NCBI RefSeq assembly: GCF_004681975.1
Contig: NZ_SMLK01000001.1
Coordinates: forward strand, 868,001-932,000
Source: Ramlibacter humi
GTDB taxonomy: Bacteria; Pseudomonadota; Gammaproteobacteria; Burkholderiales; Burkholderiaceae_C
Direction of reading: 5' to 3'
Length of the DNA stretch: 64,000 bases
Of this stretch, positions 25,288 to 33,914 are shown in pieces (position 1 is the stretch's first letter; each line of letters begins with the position of its first letter). Both the position numbers and the translations under genes were made by a program. Below the pieces are notes generated by a model. That model did not search any database, was not told where the DNA came from, and saw only the letters and a program-made list of their open reading frames with translations.

Positions 25288-27737
25288 GCCCCTTCGGGGA
25301 TCAGCCGGTCGCGCGGCAGCGAGAACGAGAACACCGCGCCCTCGCCCGGCTTCGACTCGGCCCAGATGCGGCCGCCGTGGCGCTCGACGATGCGGCGCAC
25401 CAGGGCCAGGCCGACGCCGGTGCCTTCGAACTCCTCGGCCTTGTGCAGACGGCTGAAGGGCGTGAACAGGCGCGCGGCGTATTCGGGGTCGAAGCCCACG
25501 CCGTTGTCGGAGACGCTGAAAACCAGTTCGGCGCCGGAGCCGTCGAACGACACGTCGACCCGCGGCGCGGCTTCGTTCGCGCTGTACTTGAAGGCGTTCG
25601 ACAGCAGGTTGGCCCACACCTGGCGCAGCAGCGCCTGGTCGGCCAGCACGCGCGGCATGGCCGCCAGCGACAGCCGCACGCCCGGTGGCGGCGACAGCTC
25701 GGTGACCGACTCTTCCAGCAGGCGGCCCACGTCCACCGGCGATTCCACCAGGCGCTCGCGGCCCACCTTGGCCAGGGCGAGGAAGCCCTCGATCAGCACG
25801 TCCATGCGCTCGGTGTTGGCCGCCACGCGTTCCAGGTAGCCGCGCGCACGGTCCTGTTCGCCGCGCTGCAGCGCCTCGGCCGCCGCGCGCGCGAAGCCGC
25901 CGATGGAGCCCAGCGGCGCGCGCAGGTCGTGCGCCACCGAGTACGAGAACGACTCCAGCGCCTCGTTGGCGACGGCCAGCGCGGTGGTGCGTTCCGCGAT
26001 GCGCTGCTCCAGCGAGTCGTTCAGGTCCGACAGCGCCTGCCGGCTGGCGCGCAGCTCGGTCACGTCGGTGAGCGAGCCGTACCAGCAGATCGCGCCGTCC
26101 TCGCCCGCCTCGGCGTTGGCGCGCGCCAGCAGGTGGCGCAGGCCCGCGTGCGGCAGCAGCACGCGGAACTCCATCTCCACGTCGGAGAGCTGCCGCGCCG
26201 AGTCGGTCCAGAGTCTGTCGATGCGCTCGCGGTCCAGCCAGTGGATGCGGTCCAGCGCCGGCGTGGCGTCGTGCATCACCTGCCCGGGTTCCAGCTCCAG
26301 CAGCCGGCGGATCGCCTCGCTGGCGAACGGCAGCCGCGGCGGCCCTTCGCGCGGCAGCACGAACACGAACACCATGTCCGGCACGTTGCGCGAGAGCTTC
26401 TCCACCATGGTGGTGCGGCGCTGCTCGCTGGCGAGCAGCGCCTGCTGCAGCTGCGGCAGGCGGTCCAGCATGCGGTTGAAGCCTTCGCCCAGCGCGGCGA
26501 GTTCGGCGGGGCCGGACTCGGGCGCGCGCCGGCTGAAGTCGCCGGCCGCCACCGCGTCGGCCGCGCGGCGCAGCGCGCGCACCGGCGAGGTGATGGCGCG
26601 CGCCAGCCGCAGCACCATCAGGCCGCACAGCAGCAGGATGCCCGTGCCCACCAGCATGGACCGCACGAAGGTCCGGCGCGCCGGCGCGTACAGCAAGTCC
26701 AGCGGCACGCCGGCCGCGGCGATCCAGCCCGTTTCCTCCACCGGGTGCAACGCGTAGAGACGCTCCACGCCGTCCATGCCCCTGGTCACGAAGGTCTGCT
26801 CCACGCGGGCGCGGTACGCGCGCCGCACGACGCCCTCGACGGGCGTGCCGACGTCGCCCCGCATCGCGGGCTGCCGCGCGATGAGCGTGCCGCGCGCGTC
26901 CATCAGCGCCACGGCGCTGCCTTCGGGCAGCGGGCTGTCCAGCGCGAACGTGAGGGTCGTGTTCGCCAGCATCAGCTCCAGGCCGCCGGCCAGGCGCCCC
27001 TGGTCGTCGACGACGGCGTGCACGACCAGAAAGTTCCAGTCGTGGTTCAGCGCGTCGCGCGCGATGCCGCTGACGTAGGTGCCGGGGCGGGCGAGCCGCT
27101 CGCGCCAGTCCGGCACCACCTGCGGCGTGCGCGCGGCGCGGCCGCACACCACGCTGCCGTCCAGGCGGAAGGTGGTCGCCTCCTGCACCACGCCGTCGAG
27201 GTCCGGCACCTGGTCCAGCAGCGGGTCGCAGGAAGATGTGTGCAGGCGCCGCACCGTGGGGCGGTCGGCCAGGATGGATGCGATGCGGGCGCGAGCGCGA
27301 AGGAAGCCGGCGGCGTCGGACGCGGTGTTGCGCGCCACGGTGCGCACCAGCCTTTCCGAATCCTGCAGCTGGTCGTCGGTTTCGCGCTCCACCAGCCACC
27401 CGAGCAGCGCCACCAACGGCAGCGCGGTGGCCAGCACCAGCATCGACAGCAGCGCCGCCACCGGGAACCCGCGGCCCGAGTCGGGCCGCAGCGGCATCTC
27501 GGCGCCGCCGTTCACCGTGATCAGGGCCGCGGCGTAGACGAACAGCGCCGACAGCGCGACGAACGCGCTGCCTTTCCAGGTCTGGAAACGGGTGAGGGCC
27601 GCGGGCGAGTTGAACAAGGCTTCGCCCGCCCGGTCGGAAAACAGGATCCAGAGCAGGCCGACGGCCAGGTACCCCGCCGCCAGCGCCAATGCCAGCAGTT
27701 GGGGCCGCCCCGCCCAGCGCGTGTCCGCAGCCACCAT
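25284..27737 (-). CDS. Membrane sensor histidine kinase (Cache-like/HAMP/PAS)
   Basis: Sensor kinase of 817 aa. It starts with a two-helix module containing the family phrase LLWILFSDR (helices about 13-35 and 57-75). A third helix (92-114), a periplasmic sensor of about 240 residues, resembling Cache-type folds, and a fourth helix (359-377) follow, then HAMP (about 375-430), PAS (about 445-560), a coiled coil, HisKA with His603 (SYSVAHDLRAPLGS) and HATPase (NLLSNAFKYS, DNGVGFDPEYAARLF, GTGVGLALVRRIV). There is no receiver domain, so a separate partner is needed. ATG 27737 begins just before the first helix. It follows fliT on the same strand after 110 bases. Confidence 0.87.
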   Translation of the reverse strand: MVAADTRWAGRPQLLALALAAGYLAVGLLWILFSDRAGEALFNSPAALTRFQTWKGSAFVALSALFVYAAALITVNGGAEMPLRPDSGRGFPVAALLSMLVLATALPLVALLGWLVERETDDQLQDSERLVRTVARNTASDAAGFLRARARIASILADRPTVRRLHTSSCDPLLDQVPDLDGVVQEATTFRLDGSVVCGRAARTPQVVPDWRERLARPGTYVSGIARDALNHDWNFLVVHAVVDDQGRLAGGLELMLANTTLTFALDSPLPEGSAVALMDARGTLIARQPAMRGDVGTPVEGVVRRAYRARVEQTFVTRGMDGVERLYALHPVEETGWIAAAGVPLDLLYAPARRTFVRSMLVGTGILLLCGLMVLRLARAITSPVRALRRAADAVAAGDFSRRAPESGPAELAALGEGFNRMLDRLPQLQQALLASEQRRTTMVEKLSRNVPDMVFVFVLPREGPPRLPFASEAIRRLLELEPGQVMHDATPALDRIHWLDRERIDRLWTDSARQLSDVEMEFRVLLPHAGLRHLLARANAEAGEDGAICWYGSLTDVTELRASRQALSDLNDSLEQRIAERTTALAVANEALESFSYSVAHDLRAPLGSIGGFARAAAEALQRGEQDRARGYLERVAANTERMDVLIEGFLALAKVGRERLVESPVDVGRLLEESVTELSPPPGVRLSLAAMPRVLADQALLRQVWANLLSNAFKYSANEAAPRVDVSFDGSGAELVFSVSDNGVGFDPEYAARLFTPFSRLHKAEEFEGTGVGLALVRRIVERHGGRIWAESKPGEGAVFSFSLPRDRLIPEGA

Positions 27738-27847
27738 GCGGCTTCCGATCCTTCCCTTTTGTCCGGCGGCCGTGTCAGCCCGGCCGCTCGTGCCAGCGCG
27801 CATTCTGCCGTGCCGCGCCCGGGAAGGCGCGTCCGTACAAACGCGGA

Positions 27848-28165
27848 TCAGTGCAGCAGGATCGAAGCCGGCGCGGGCGCCGGGTCCAGCCACGCGGGCA
27901 CGGGCTCGCCGATGCGGCGGATCTCGGCGTCGCGCTCCACGATGCGGCGCAGGATGCGCATGCGCTCCTTCTGCTCGTGCGGCGGCATCGAGCGCGGCGG
28001 GCCCAGCTCTTCAAGGCGGGCGATCACCAGGGCGCAGGCGCCTTCGAGGCGGCACACGCCGTCCCAGTCGCCGGCGCGCGCGGCGTCCAGCATCTCGCGG
28101 CTGGCGGCATCCAGCGCGGTGTAGCAGCGCATCAGGGCGCTGGCGTCGTCGGACAGGTCGCTCAT
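27848..28165 (-). CDS. fliT: FliT-like flagellar chaperone/regulator
   Basis: A 105-aa, helical, charged protein directly after fliS, where FliT is found. FliT is the export chaperone of the cap protein FliD, and in enterics it also inhibits FlhDC. Start ATG 28165 (MSDLSDDASALMRCYTALDA) was preferred to 28195, because GAGG lies 8 bases upstream and the longer frame would overlap fliS. FliT sequences are poorly conserved, so the name rests mainly on position and size. Confidence 0.7.
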   Translation of the reverse strand: MSDLSDDASALMRCYTALDAASREMLDAARAGDWDGVCRLEGACALVIARLEELGPPRSMPPHEQKERMRILRRIVERDAEIRRIGEPVPAWLDPAPAPASILLH

Positions 28166-28175
28166 CGGCAGGGCC

Positions 28176-28598
28176 TCACGCGTGAAGGTCGGCATGGGCG
28201 GCCTCCTGTTTCGGGGCGATCTGCGCCCAGGCGGAACGCAGGTCGCCCAGCAGGCGGGCCACTTCGGTCAGCGGCACTTCGCTATTGTGGAGGTTGGCGA
28301 TGAACAGGCGCGAGACCATGTGCTCGTACAGCGAGCGCAGGTTTTCCTCCAGCGCGGGATCGCCGCGCGATTCGAGCGAGGCCTTCAGGCCTTCGTCGAT
28401 GATGCGCATGGCCTTGCTGACCATGGCGGCCTTGGTGGCGATGTCGCCGGTCAGCACCGCGTGGCGCGCCTGCAGCACGGCGGCGATGGCGCCGTCGAAC
28501 AGCAGCGAGACCAGCCGGTGCGGATCGGCCTGCGACACGGCGGTGGCCGTGCCGACCTGCCGGTACTGCTCTATGGGCTGGAGGGTCGTCGTGAACAT
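28176..28598 (-). CDS. fliS: Flagellin export chaperone FliS
   Basis: A 140-aa helical chaperone that keeps flagellin unfolded. Hallmarks are QYRQVGTATAVSQADPHRLV followed by LLFDGAIAAVLQAR near the N-terminus and FIANLHNSEVPLTEVARLLG towards the C-terminus. It is followed by fliT after a 10-base gap. A sigma-28-like promoter (28622-28648) lies just upstream, so it may be transcribed separately from fliD. Confidence 0.92.
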   Translation of the reverse strand: MFTTTLQPIEQYRQVGTATAVSQADPHRLVSLLFDGAIAAVLQARHAVLTGDIATKAAMVSKAMRIIDEGLKASLESRGDPALEENLRSLYEHMVSRLFIANLHNSEVPLTEVARLLGDLRSAWAQIAPKQEAAHADLHA

Positions 28599-28621
28599 GC
28601 TTGTGGCTCCCTTGCCCTCCT

Positions 28622-28648
28622 GTTTCGGCGAAGGGGCGCGCCGCTTGA
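28622..28648 (-). promoter_or_regulatory. Sigma-28-like promoter upstream of fliS
   Basis: On the minus strand TCAAGCGG, 11 bases, GCCGAAAC. The -35 begins with the TCAAG form common in this window and the -10 matches GCCGAAA. Confidence 0.5.
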
Positions 28649-28695
28649 GTAGGCGGCTGCTTTAACCCGTTTTTCTACGGGCGCGGGTGCGTAGC

Positions 28696-30129
28696 TTACG
28701 AGAGTCCGAGCGCGGACTTCATCTGCGCCATGCGCTGGTTCAGCGTGGTCATCTGGGTGTCCAGCGCCTGGTACTGCGCGCGCAGGGCGGCCTCCTTGCG
28801 CGCGAGGCGGTCGTTCTCGGCGTCCTGGCGCTTCTGGTTGTCGCTCTGGCTGCGCTTCAGGCCATCCAGGCGCGACTGCAACGCGCCCGCGTCGCCGGTC
28901 AGCGCCTTGGCCCAGGCCTTGAACCGCACCGCGAAGCCGCGCGAGCCGGCATCGGTGCCCGCCTGCGGCTGCGCGAACAGTTTGGCCAGCTGCGCGGGGT
29001 CGGACAGCAGCGGCGTCAGCTTGGCATCGGTCACCTGCAGCGAGCCGTCGCGCTGGATCGCGATGCCGGCCACCGACAGGCTGCTGGACGTGCTGGCCGC
29101 GCCGATCACCTGCCCCTGCAGCAGCGCGCGCATCTGGTTGAGCAGCGACACCGCCGTCGAGTCCGCCTGCAGCGCGCCGTTGGCCTTGCCGGTGGGGTCG
29201 GCCTGGGTCTGGTTGCGCACCAGCGTGTTCAGCGCGTTGTAGGCGTTGACGAAATCGTTGATGTTCTTGCGCACCGCGGTGGTTTCCACCGCCACGTTCA
29301 GCGCCACGGGCCCGCCGGTCTCGCCCTTGAGCGTGATCGTCACGCCCTGCAGCGCGTCCGAAGGCGTGTTGGTGGCGCTGGTGAGCGCCACGCCGTCGAT
29401 GCTGAACTTGGCGTCCTGCGCCTGCTGCGTCTGCGTGAGGTTGCGTCCCGCCGCCGCGCCGGCCGCCGGGTCGTAGGCCAGCTGGGACAAGCCGGCGGCG
29501 TTGGTGTCGTCGTTGTCGTCGTCCGCGACCAGGATGCGCATCGACCCCGCCGCGCCGTCGCCGCCGCGCAAGACCAGCTGCGCGCCCCCGCTGCCGGTGA
29601 CGATGCTGGCCGTCACGCCGGCCTTGGACGCGTTGATGGCGTCGCGGATCCCCGCCAGCGTCTGGTTGGATGAATCGATGGTGATCGGTACCGGGCTGCT
29701 GCCATCCCTGGGCGCGAACACGCCGTTGGTGGTCGTGCCCAGTTCGATGGTGAGCTTGCCGGTGCCCACGGGCTTGGTCGCGGGCAGGAAGGGCCCGCTG
29801 GCCAGCACCTGCGACTTGGCCAGCTGCTCGACTTCCAGCGAATGCGCGCCGGCGGAAGCCGCGGTCGTCGCGGTGGCCGTGGCCACCGAGCTGTCGCCCA
29901 AGTCCACCCGCATCGGGTTCCATGCCGAAGGGTCGGCAATGCGCGTGACCACGTCGCCCAGGCTGGCGATCTGGCCTTGCAGCGTGCCGAAGGCCGAGAG
30001 CTTGGTCTGGATGCCGCTGGCGGTCGTCTGCAGCAGCGTCAGCGGACGCTGCTCCACCGACATCAGCTGGGTGACGATGGTGTTGACGTCCAAGCCGCTG
30101 CCGACGCCGGTGCTGCTGATCGAAGCCAA
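28696..30129 (-). CDS. fliD: Flagellar filament cap protein FliD
   Basis: Cap protein of 477 aa that folds exported flagellin at the filament tip. The N-terminus MASISSTGVGSGLDVNTIVT is the classic FliD start; the C-terminus contains a long coiled coil (KRSQSDNQKRQDAENDRLAR) and ends MNQRM-like then LGLS. The 20-base gap after fliC1 suggests co-transcription from the flagellin promoter. Confidence 0.94.
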   Translation of the reverse strand: MASISSTGVGSGLDVNTIVTQLMSVEQRPLTLLQTTASGIQTKLSAFGTLQGQIASLGDVVTRIADPSAWNPMRVDLGDSSVATATATTAASAGAHSLEVEQLAKSQVLASGPFLPATKPVGTGKLTIELGTTTNGVFAPRDGSSPVPITIDSSNQTLAGIRDAINASKAGVTASIVTGSGGAQLVLRGGDGAAGSMRILVADDDNDDTNAAGLSQLAYDPAAGAAAGRNLTQTQQAQDAKFSIDGVALTSATNTPSDALQGVTITLKGETGGPVALNVAVETTAVRKNINDFVNAYNALNTLVRNQTQADPTGKANGALQADSTAVSLLNQMRALLQGQVIGAASTSSSLSVAGIAIQRDGSLQVTDAKLTPLLSDPAQLAKLFAQPQAGTDAGSRGFAVRFKAWAKALTGDAGALQSRLDGLKRSQSDNQKRQDAENDRLARKEAALRAQYQALDTQMTTLNQRMAQMKSALGLS

Positions 30130-30149
30130 GCCTCAGTCCTTCAGCGGAG

Positions 30150-31289
30150 TTACTTCAGGAGCTGCAGCACCTGCTGCGGCAGCTGGTTGGCCTGCGACAG
30201 CATGGCGTTGCCGGCCTGCTGCAGGATCTGCGAGCGGGCCAGGTTGGCGGTTTCCGCGGCGAAGTCGGTGTCCATGATCCGCGAGCGCGCGGCCGTGGTG
30301 TTCTCCGACGCGATCTGGATGTTGGCCACGGCGCTTTCGAAGCGGCTCTGCACCGCGCCCAGCTTGGCGCGCGCGCCGTTGATGGCCGTCAGGGCCGCGT
30401 CGGCCTGCGAGATGGCCAGCTGCGCGCCGCCGTAGCTGCTGACGTCCAGCGAAGCCATGTTGGGGCTGGCGGCGGCGGTGGCGGAGTCGGCGGCGGCGAA
30501 GCCCACCTTGGCCGTGTTGGCGGCCGTGCCGGTGATCGTGATGTTGCTCGACGAGGTCAGCACGATCTGGTTGTTGGTGCTGTCGTAGAACGCGCCCACG
30601 CCGGTGGTGGTGCCGATGCGGTTGATCGCGTCGATCACCTGCGCCTGGCGCTCCTGCGTCGTGCCCGCGGCGGGCAGCGCGCCGATGTCGACGCCGTTGA
30701 TCACGAGGTCGCCGGCGGTGGTGGCCGTCAGGTCGGTGATGGCGACGCCGTTCTGCGTGCTGGCGCGGTTGACCGAGCCCATGCCGGCCAGGCGCGCGTC
30801 GACGATGGCCGACACGGTGATGCTGTCGCCGGCGTCGGCGCCGACCTGGAACTTGGCCGAGGTGAAGCTGCCGTCCAGCAGCTTGGTGCCGTTGAAGTTG
30901 GCCGAGCCGGCGACGCGGTCGATTTCCTCCTTCAGCTGAGCCACTTCCTGCTGCAGGGCGGCACGGTCGGTGTTGCTGTTGGTGGCGTTGGACGATTGCA
31001 CGGCCAGTTCGCGCACGCGCTGCACCATCTCGCCGATCTTGCCCAGCGCGCCTTCGGCCGTCTGCGCCAGCGACACGCCGTCGTTGGCGTTGCGGGCGGC
31101 GACGTTCAGGCCGCGCACCTGCGCGTTCATGCGCTCGGCGATCGCCAGGCCGGCCGCGTCGTCCTTCGCGCTGTTGACGCGCAGGCCGCTGGACAGGCGC
31201 TGGATGGAAGTGTTCAGCGACGACTGCGACGAGCTGAGGTTGCGCTGCGTGTTCAGCGACGCCAGGTTGGTATTGATGACCGAGGACAT
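30150..31289 (-). CDS. fliC: Flagellin FliC, copy 1
   Basis: Filament subunit of 379 aa. The N-terminal D0/D1 region (NTNLASLNTQRNLSSSQSSL, NSAKDDAAGLAIAERM) and C-terminal region (ARSRIMDTDFAAETANLARS, ANQLPQQVLQLLK) are canonical, around a central variable part. It is one of two near-identical tandem genes; fliC2 lies 261 bases upstream. A sigma-28-like promoter is at 31358-31384. Confidence 0.95.
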   Translation of the reverse strand: MSSVINTNLASLNTQRNLSSSQSSLNTSIQRLSSGLRVNSAKDDAAGLAIAERMNAQVRGLNVAARNANDGVSLAQTAEGALGKIGEMVQRVRELAVQSSNATNSNTDRAALQQEVAQLKEEIDRVAGSANFNGTKLLDGSFTSAKFQVGADAGDSITVSAIVDARLAGMGSVNRASTQNGVAITDLTATTAGDLVINGVDIGALPAAGTTQERQAQVIDAINRIGTTTGVGAFYDSTNNQIVLTSSSNITITGTAANTAKVGFAAADSATAAASPNMASLDVSSYGGAQLAISQADAALTAINGARAKLGAVQSRFESAVANIQIASENTTAARSRIMDTDFAAETANLARSQILQQAGNAMLSQANQLPQQVLQLLK

Positions 31290-31357
31290 GGGGACTCCAA
31301 TCGAAAACGGGTTTCAACCGGATGTGCCCAGGCGTCGGGCTTCCGGAACTGGCCCCC

Positions 31358-31384
31358 CATCGCTGGGAGGGTCCCGGAACTTTG
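31358..31384 (-). promoter_or_regulatory. Sigma-28-like promoter of fliC1
   Basis: On the minus strand CAAAGTTC is followed about 11-12 bases later by CAGCGATG, an imperfect GCCGATAA. The 5' leader to the ATG is about 60 bases. A perfect palindrome (31418-31435) sits roughly 33 bases upstream of the -35. Confidence 0.45.
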
Positions 31385-31417
31385 CGCCGGGCAGCCCCGG
31401 CGCGATCGAACGAGAAA

Positions 31418-31435
31418 AGGGCGGAATTCCGCCCT
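31418..31435. promoter_or_regulatory. Perfect 18-bp palindrome upstream of fliC1 promoter
   Basis: AGGGCGGAATTCCGCCCT is self-complementary over all 18 bases. Each half resembles the ATAAAGGCGG element seen near fliL, flgB, flhD and flgM. It could be a dimeric activator or repressor site for the flagellin promoter; no T-run follows, so a terminator is less likely. Confidence 0.4.
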
Positions 31436-31459
31436 ATTCGATGGCGCGCATCGCGCGCG

Positions 31460-31537
31460 ATGACGAATGACTTCGCTTCGCTCAATGACGAATGACCTTC
31501 ATCCGTCATTGCGCGCGAAGCGCGAGTCATTCGTCAT
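31460..31537. repeat. Long imperfect hairpin between the two flagellin genes
   Basis: ATGACGAATGACTTCG with CTTCGCTCAATGACG (31460-31490) pairs with CGTCATTGCGCGCGAAGCGC and GAGTCATTCGTCAT (31504-31537). It begins 13 bases beyond the fliC2 stop, so it probably terminates or protects the fliC2 transcript. It differs from the other repeat families in the window. Confidence 0.65.
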
Positions 31538-31550
31538 TCACCTTCCGCGA

Positions 31551-32690
31551 TCAGCGCAGCAGGCTCAGCACCTGCTGGGGCAGCTGGTTGGCCTGCGACA
31601 GCATCGCCGTGCCGGCCTGCTGCAGGATCTGCGCGCGGGTCATGTTGGCCGTTTCCGCCGCGAAGTCCGTGTCCATGATCCGCGAGCGGGCGGCGGTGGT
31701 GTTCTCCGAAGCGATCTGGATGTTGGCCACCGCGTTCTCGAAGCGCGACTGGATGGCGCCCAGCTTGGCGCGCGCGCTGTTGACCTGCTTGAGCGCCGCG
31801 TCGGCCTGCTGGATGGCCAGCTGCGCGCCGCCGTAGCTGCTGACGTCCAGCGAAGCCATGTTGGCGCTGGCGGCGGCGGTGGCGGAGTCGGCGGCGGCGA
31901 AGCCCACCTTGGCCGTGTTGGCGGCCGTGCCGGTGATCGTGATGTTGCTCGACGAGGTCAGCACGATCTTGTTGTTCTGGGCGTCGAAGAACGCGCCCAC
32001 GCCGGTGGTGGTGGACACCCGGTTGATCGCGTCGACCACCTGTGCCTGGCGCTCCTGCGTCGTGCCCGCGGCAGCCAGCGCGCCGACGTCGGTGCCGTTG
32101 ATCACCAGGTCGCCGGCCGTGGTGGCCGTCAGGTCGGAGATCTGCGCCGCGTTCTGCGTGCTGGCGCGGTTGACCACGCCCATGCCGGCCAGCGACGCGT
32201 TGGTGATGCTGGAAATCGTGATGCTCTCGCCGGCGTCCGCGCCGACCTGGAACTTGGCCGACGAGAAGCTGCCGTCCAGCAGCTTGGTACCGTTGAAGTT
32301 GGTGCTGCCGGCGACGCGGTCGATTTCCGACTTCAGTTCGCTCACTTCCTGCTGCAGGGCGTCGCGGTCGGTCTGCGTGTTGGTGGCATTGGACGACTGC
32401 ACGGCCAGTTCACGCATGCGCTGGACCATCTCGCCGACCTTGCCCAGCGCGCCTTCGGCCGTCTGCGCCAGCGACACGCCGTCGTTGGCGTTGCGGGCAG
32501 CGACGTTCAGGCCGCGCACCTGCGCGTTCATGCGCTCGGCGATCGCCAGGCCGGCCGCGTCGTCGCGGGCGCTGTTCACGCGCAGGCCGGTGGACAGGCG
32601 CTGGATGGAGGTGTTCAGCGCCGACTGCGAAGCGCTCATGTTGCGCTGGACGTTCAGGGAAGCGATGTTGGTGTTGATGACGGAAGCCAT
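31551..32690 (-). CDS. fliC: Flagellin FliC, copy 2
   Basis: Filament subunit of 379 aa, the same length as copy 1, with conserved termini (NTNIASLNVQRNMSASQSAL; ANQLPQQVLSLLR). The two copies agree over most of their length, including the middle segments, which are identical in long blocks at the DNA level. It has its own sigma-28-like promoter (32789-32815) and is divergent from flhDC across a 317-base regulatory region. Confidence 0.95.
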   Translation of the reverse strand: MASVINTNIASLNVQRNMSASQSALNTSIQRLSTGLRVNSARDDAAGLAIAERMNAQVRGLNVAARNANDGVSLAQTAEGALGKVGEMVQRMRELAVQSSNATNTQTDRDALQQEVSELKSEIDRVAGSTNFNGTKLLDGSFSSAKFQVGADAGESITISSITNASLAGMGVVNRASTQNAAQISDLTATTAGDLVINGTDVGALAAAGTTQERQAQVVDAINRVSTTTGVGAFFDAQNNKIVLTSSSNITITGTAANTAKVGFAAADSATAAASANMASLDVSSYGGAQLAIQQADAALKQVNSARAKLGAIQSRFENAVANIQIASENTTAARSRIMDTDFAAETANMTRAQILQQAGTAMLSQANQLPQQVLSLLR

Positions 32691-32788
32691 TTCGTTTGTC
32701 CTCTAGGTGCGGGCCCGCGGCCCCAGGTTTTGCAAAGCCGCGAATCCTTCTTCGCGGGCCCGGCGGGGAACTGCCCCGTTGCCTTCCG

Positions 32789-32815
32789 TCTTCGGCGCGC
32801 CGCCGCCGGACTTGA
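32789..32815 (-). promoter_or_regulatory. Sigma-28 promoter of fliC2
   Basis: On the minus strand TCAAGTCC, exactly 11 bases, GCCGAAGA. The same -10 GCCGAAGA is seen at the flgM promoter. The leader to the fliC2 ATG is close to 95 bases. Confidence 0.65.
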
Positions 32816-32836
32816 ACCTCGCCGGTTCGCCGGGCG

Positions 32837-32851
32837 CTTAGGGAATTTGCT
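32837..32851 (+). promoter_or_regulatory. Direct-repeat motif, copy A (fliC2-flhD spacer)
   Basis: CTTAGGGAATTTGCT, repeated exactly at 32878-32892 (41 bases start to start, about four helical turns). It lies 22 bases upstream of the fliC2 -35. Candidate regulator binding site. Confidence 0.5.
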
Positions 32852-32877
32852 CAAGTCAATGGGGAGCTTTTGTCCGC

Positions 32878-32892
32878 CTTAGGGAATTTGCT
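32878..32892 (+). promoter_or_regulatory. Direct-repeat motif, copy B (fliC2-flhD spacer)
   Basis: CTTAGGGAATTTGCT, the exact second copy of the motif at 32837. It is preceded by TCCGC, giving the TCCGCCTTA element shared with fliL and flgB. It is about 115 bases before the flhD ATG. Confidence 0.5.
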
Positions 32893-33007
32893 GGCCCGAC
32901 ACAACTGTTTTTTCTCATCAAGAAGACAGTTACACAAAGGCACAGTACGTCCATCGAACAGACACGCGGTTCGACCCCTTATCCACCGAACACCGAACGA
33001 GAGACAC

Positions 33008-33355
33008 ATGCCCCCCGAACAAGTCACCCAGGAAATCCGCGAGCTCAACCTGTCGTACCTCATGCTCGCGCAGAACATGATCCGCGCCGACAAGGCGCAG
33101 GCCCTGTTCCGCCTGGGGATCAGCGAGGAAGTGTCCGAGCTCATCGCCGCCATGTCGCCCCAGCAGCTGGTCCGTGCCGCCTCGCGCACCCAGACGCTGT
33201 GCGCCATGCGTTTCGAAGATGAAATGGTCTGGGGCCTGCTGACCGACCGCCACGCGCCGCGCCAGTCCGAGGACTCCACCGCCGGCCGCCTGCACGCCAG
33301 CGTGCTGATGGCCAGCCGCGCTTCCAGCTTCGCCGCCGGCGCCGCCGCGGCCTGA
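33008..33355 (+). CDS. flhD: Flagellar master transcriptional activator subunit FlhD
   Basis: A 115-aa subunit of the FlhD4C2 activator of class-II flagellar genes. ELNLSYLMLAQNMIRADKAQ and AMFRLGISEEV-like sequence (ALFRLGISEEVSELIAAMSP) are characteristic. ATG 33008 (MPPEQVTQEIRELNLSYLML) was chosen; the upstream open frame is leader sequence. flhC follows after 14 bases. Expression is likely controlled from the repeat-bearing spacer upstream. Confidence 0.92.
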   Translation: MPPEQVTQEIRELNLSYLMLAQNMIRADKAQALFRLGISEEVSELIAAMSPQQLVRAASRTQTLCAMRFEDEMVWGLLTDRHAPRQSEDSTAGRLHASVLMASRASSFAAGAAAA

Positions 33356-33369
33356 CGGGAGCACGCGCG

Positions 33370-33906
33370 ATGAGCAAGAGCCTGATCGCCGAGAACCAGC
33401 AGCTGCAGCAGGCCATGCGCCTGATCGCGCTGGGCGCGCGCATGGCGGTGCTGGAGTCCGAGACCAGCCTGTCGCACGAACGCCTGGTGCGCCTGCACCG
33501 CGAGATCACCGGCCAGTCGCCTTCCAAGGGCCAGCTGCCCTACTCCACCGACTGGTTCCTGGCCTGGCAGCCGAACATCCACAGCTCGCTGTTCATGAAC
33601 ATCCACGAGCGCCTGGACAAGTCGCTGGCGCTGCCGTCGACCGAGCTGCTGATCAAGGCGTGGGAGCTGTACCGCGAGGAGATGGTGAGCCAGGGCGTGG
33701 AGCCCATGCTGTCCATCACCCGCGCCTGGCGCCTGGTGAAGTTCGTCCACAGCGACATGCTGTGCCTGACCCTGTGCACCCAGTGCGGCGGCCACTTCGT
33801 GACCCACACCCACGAATACGGCCCGGGGTTCAAGCCCTTCGTCTGCGGCCTGTGCGAACCGCCGGCCCGCGCGGGCAAGTCCAAGCGTGCGGGCGCTATC
33901 CACTGA
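33370..33906 (+). CDS. flhC: Flagellar master transcriptional activator subunit FlhC
   Basis: DNA-binding, zinc-containing partner of FlhD, 178 aa. The four zinc cysteines are visible as Cys136/Cys139 (CTQC) and Cys159/Cys162 (CGLC), and HSDMLCLTLCTQCGGHFVTH is strongly conserved. With FlhD it should activate fliA, fliF, fliL, flgB and flhB operons. Repeat copy 2 begins 9 bases after the stop and may end the transcript. Confidence 0.95.
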   Translation: MSKSLIAENQQLQQAMRLIALGARMAVLESETSLSHERLVRLHREITGQSPSKGQLPYSTDWFLAWQPNIHSSLFMNIHERLDKSLALPSTELLIKAWELYREEMVSQGVEPMLSITRAWRLVKFVHSDMLCLTLCTQCGGHFVTHTHEYGPGFKPFVCGLCEPPARAGKSKRAGAIH

Positions 33907-33914
33907 TACCAATA

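Larger units (their letters stand above)
32691..33007. other. Regulatory spacer between fliC2 and flhD
   Basis: No gene. This 317-base divergent region contains the fliC2 sigma-28-like promoter (32789-32815) and a 15-base direct repeat (32837-32851 and 32878-32892). A lower-GC stretch from about 32900 to 33000 (acaactgttttttctcatca and following) probably carries the flhD promoter and leader. I could not fix a clear sigma-70 promoter for flhD. Confidence 0.6.

Noticed and set aside
21535-27399. Minus-strand open frame of 1954 codons across the two kinase genes
   Set aside because: Low-complexity antisense/out-of-phase reading; both kinases on the other readings have complete, recognisable domains.
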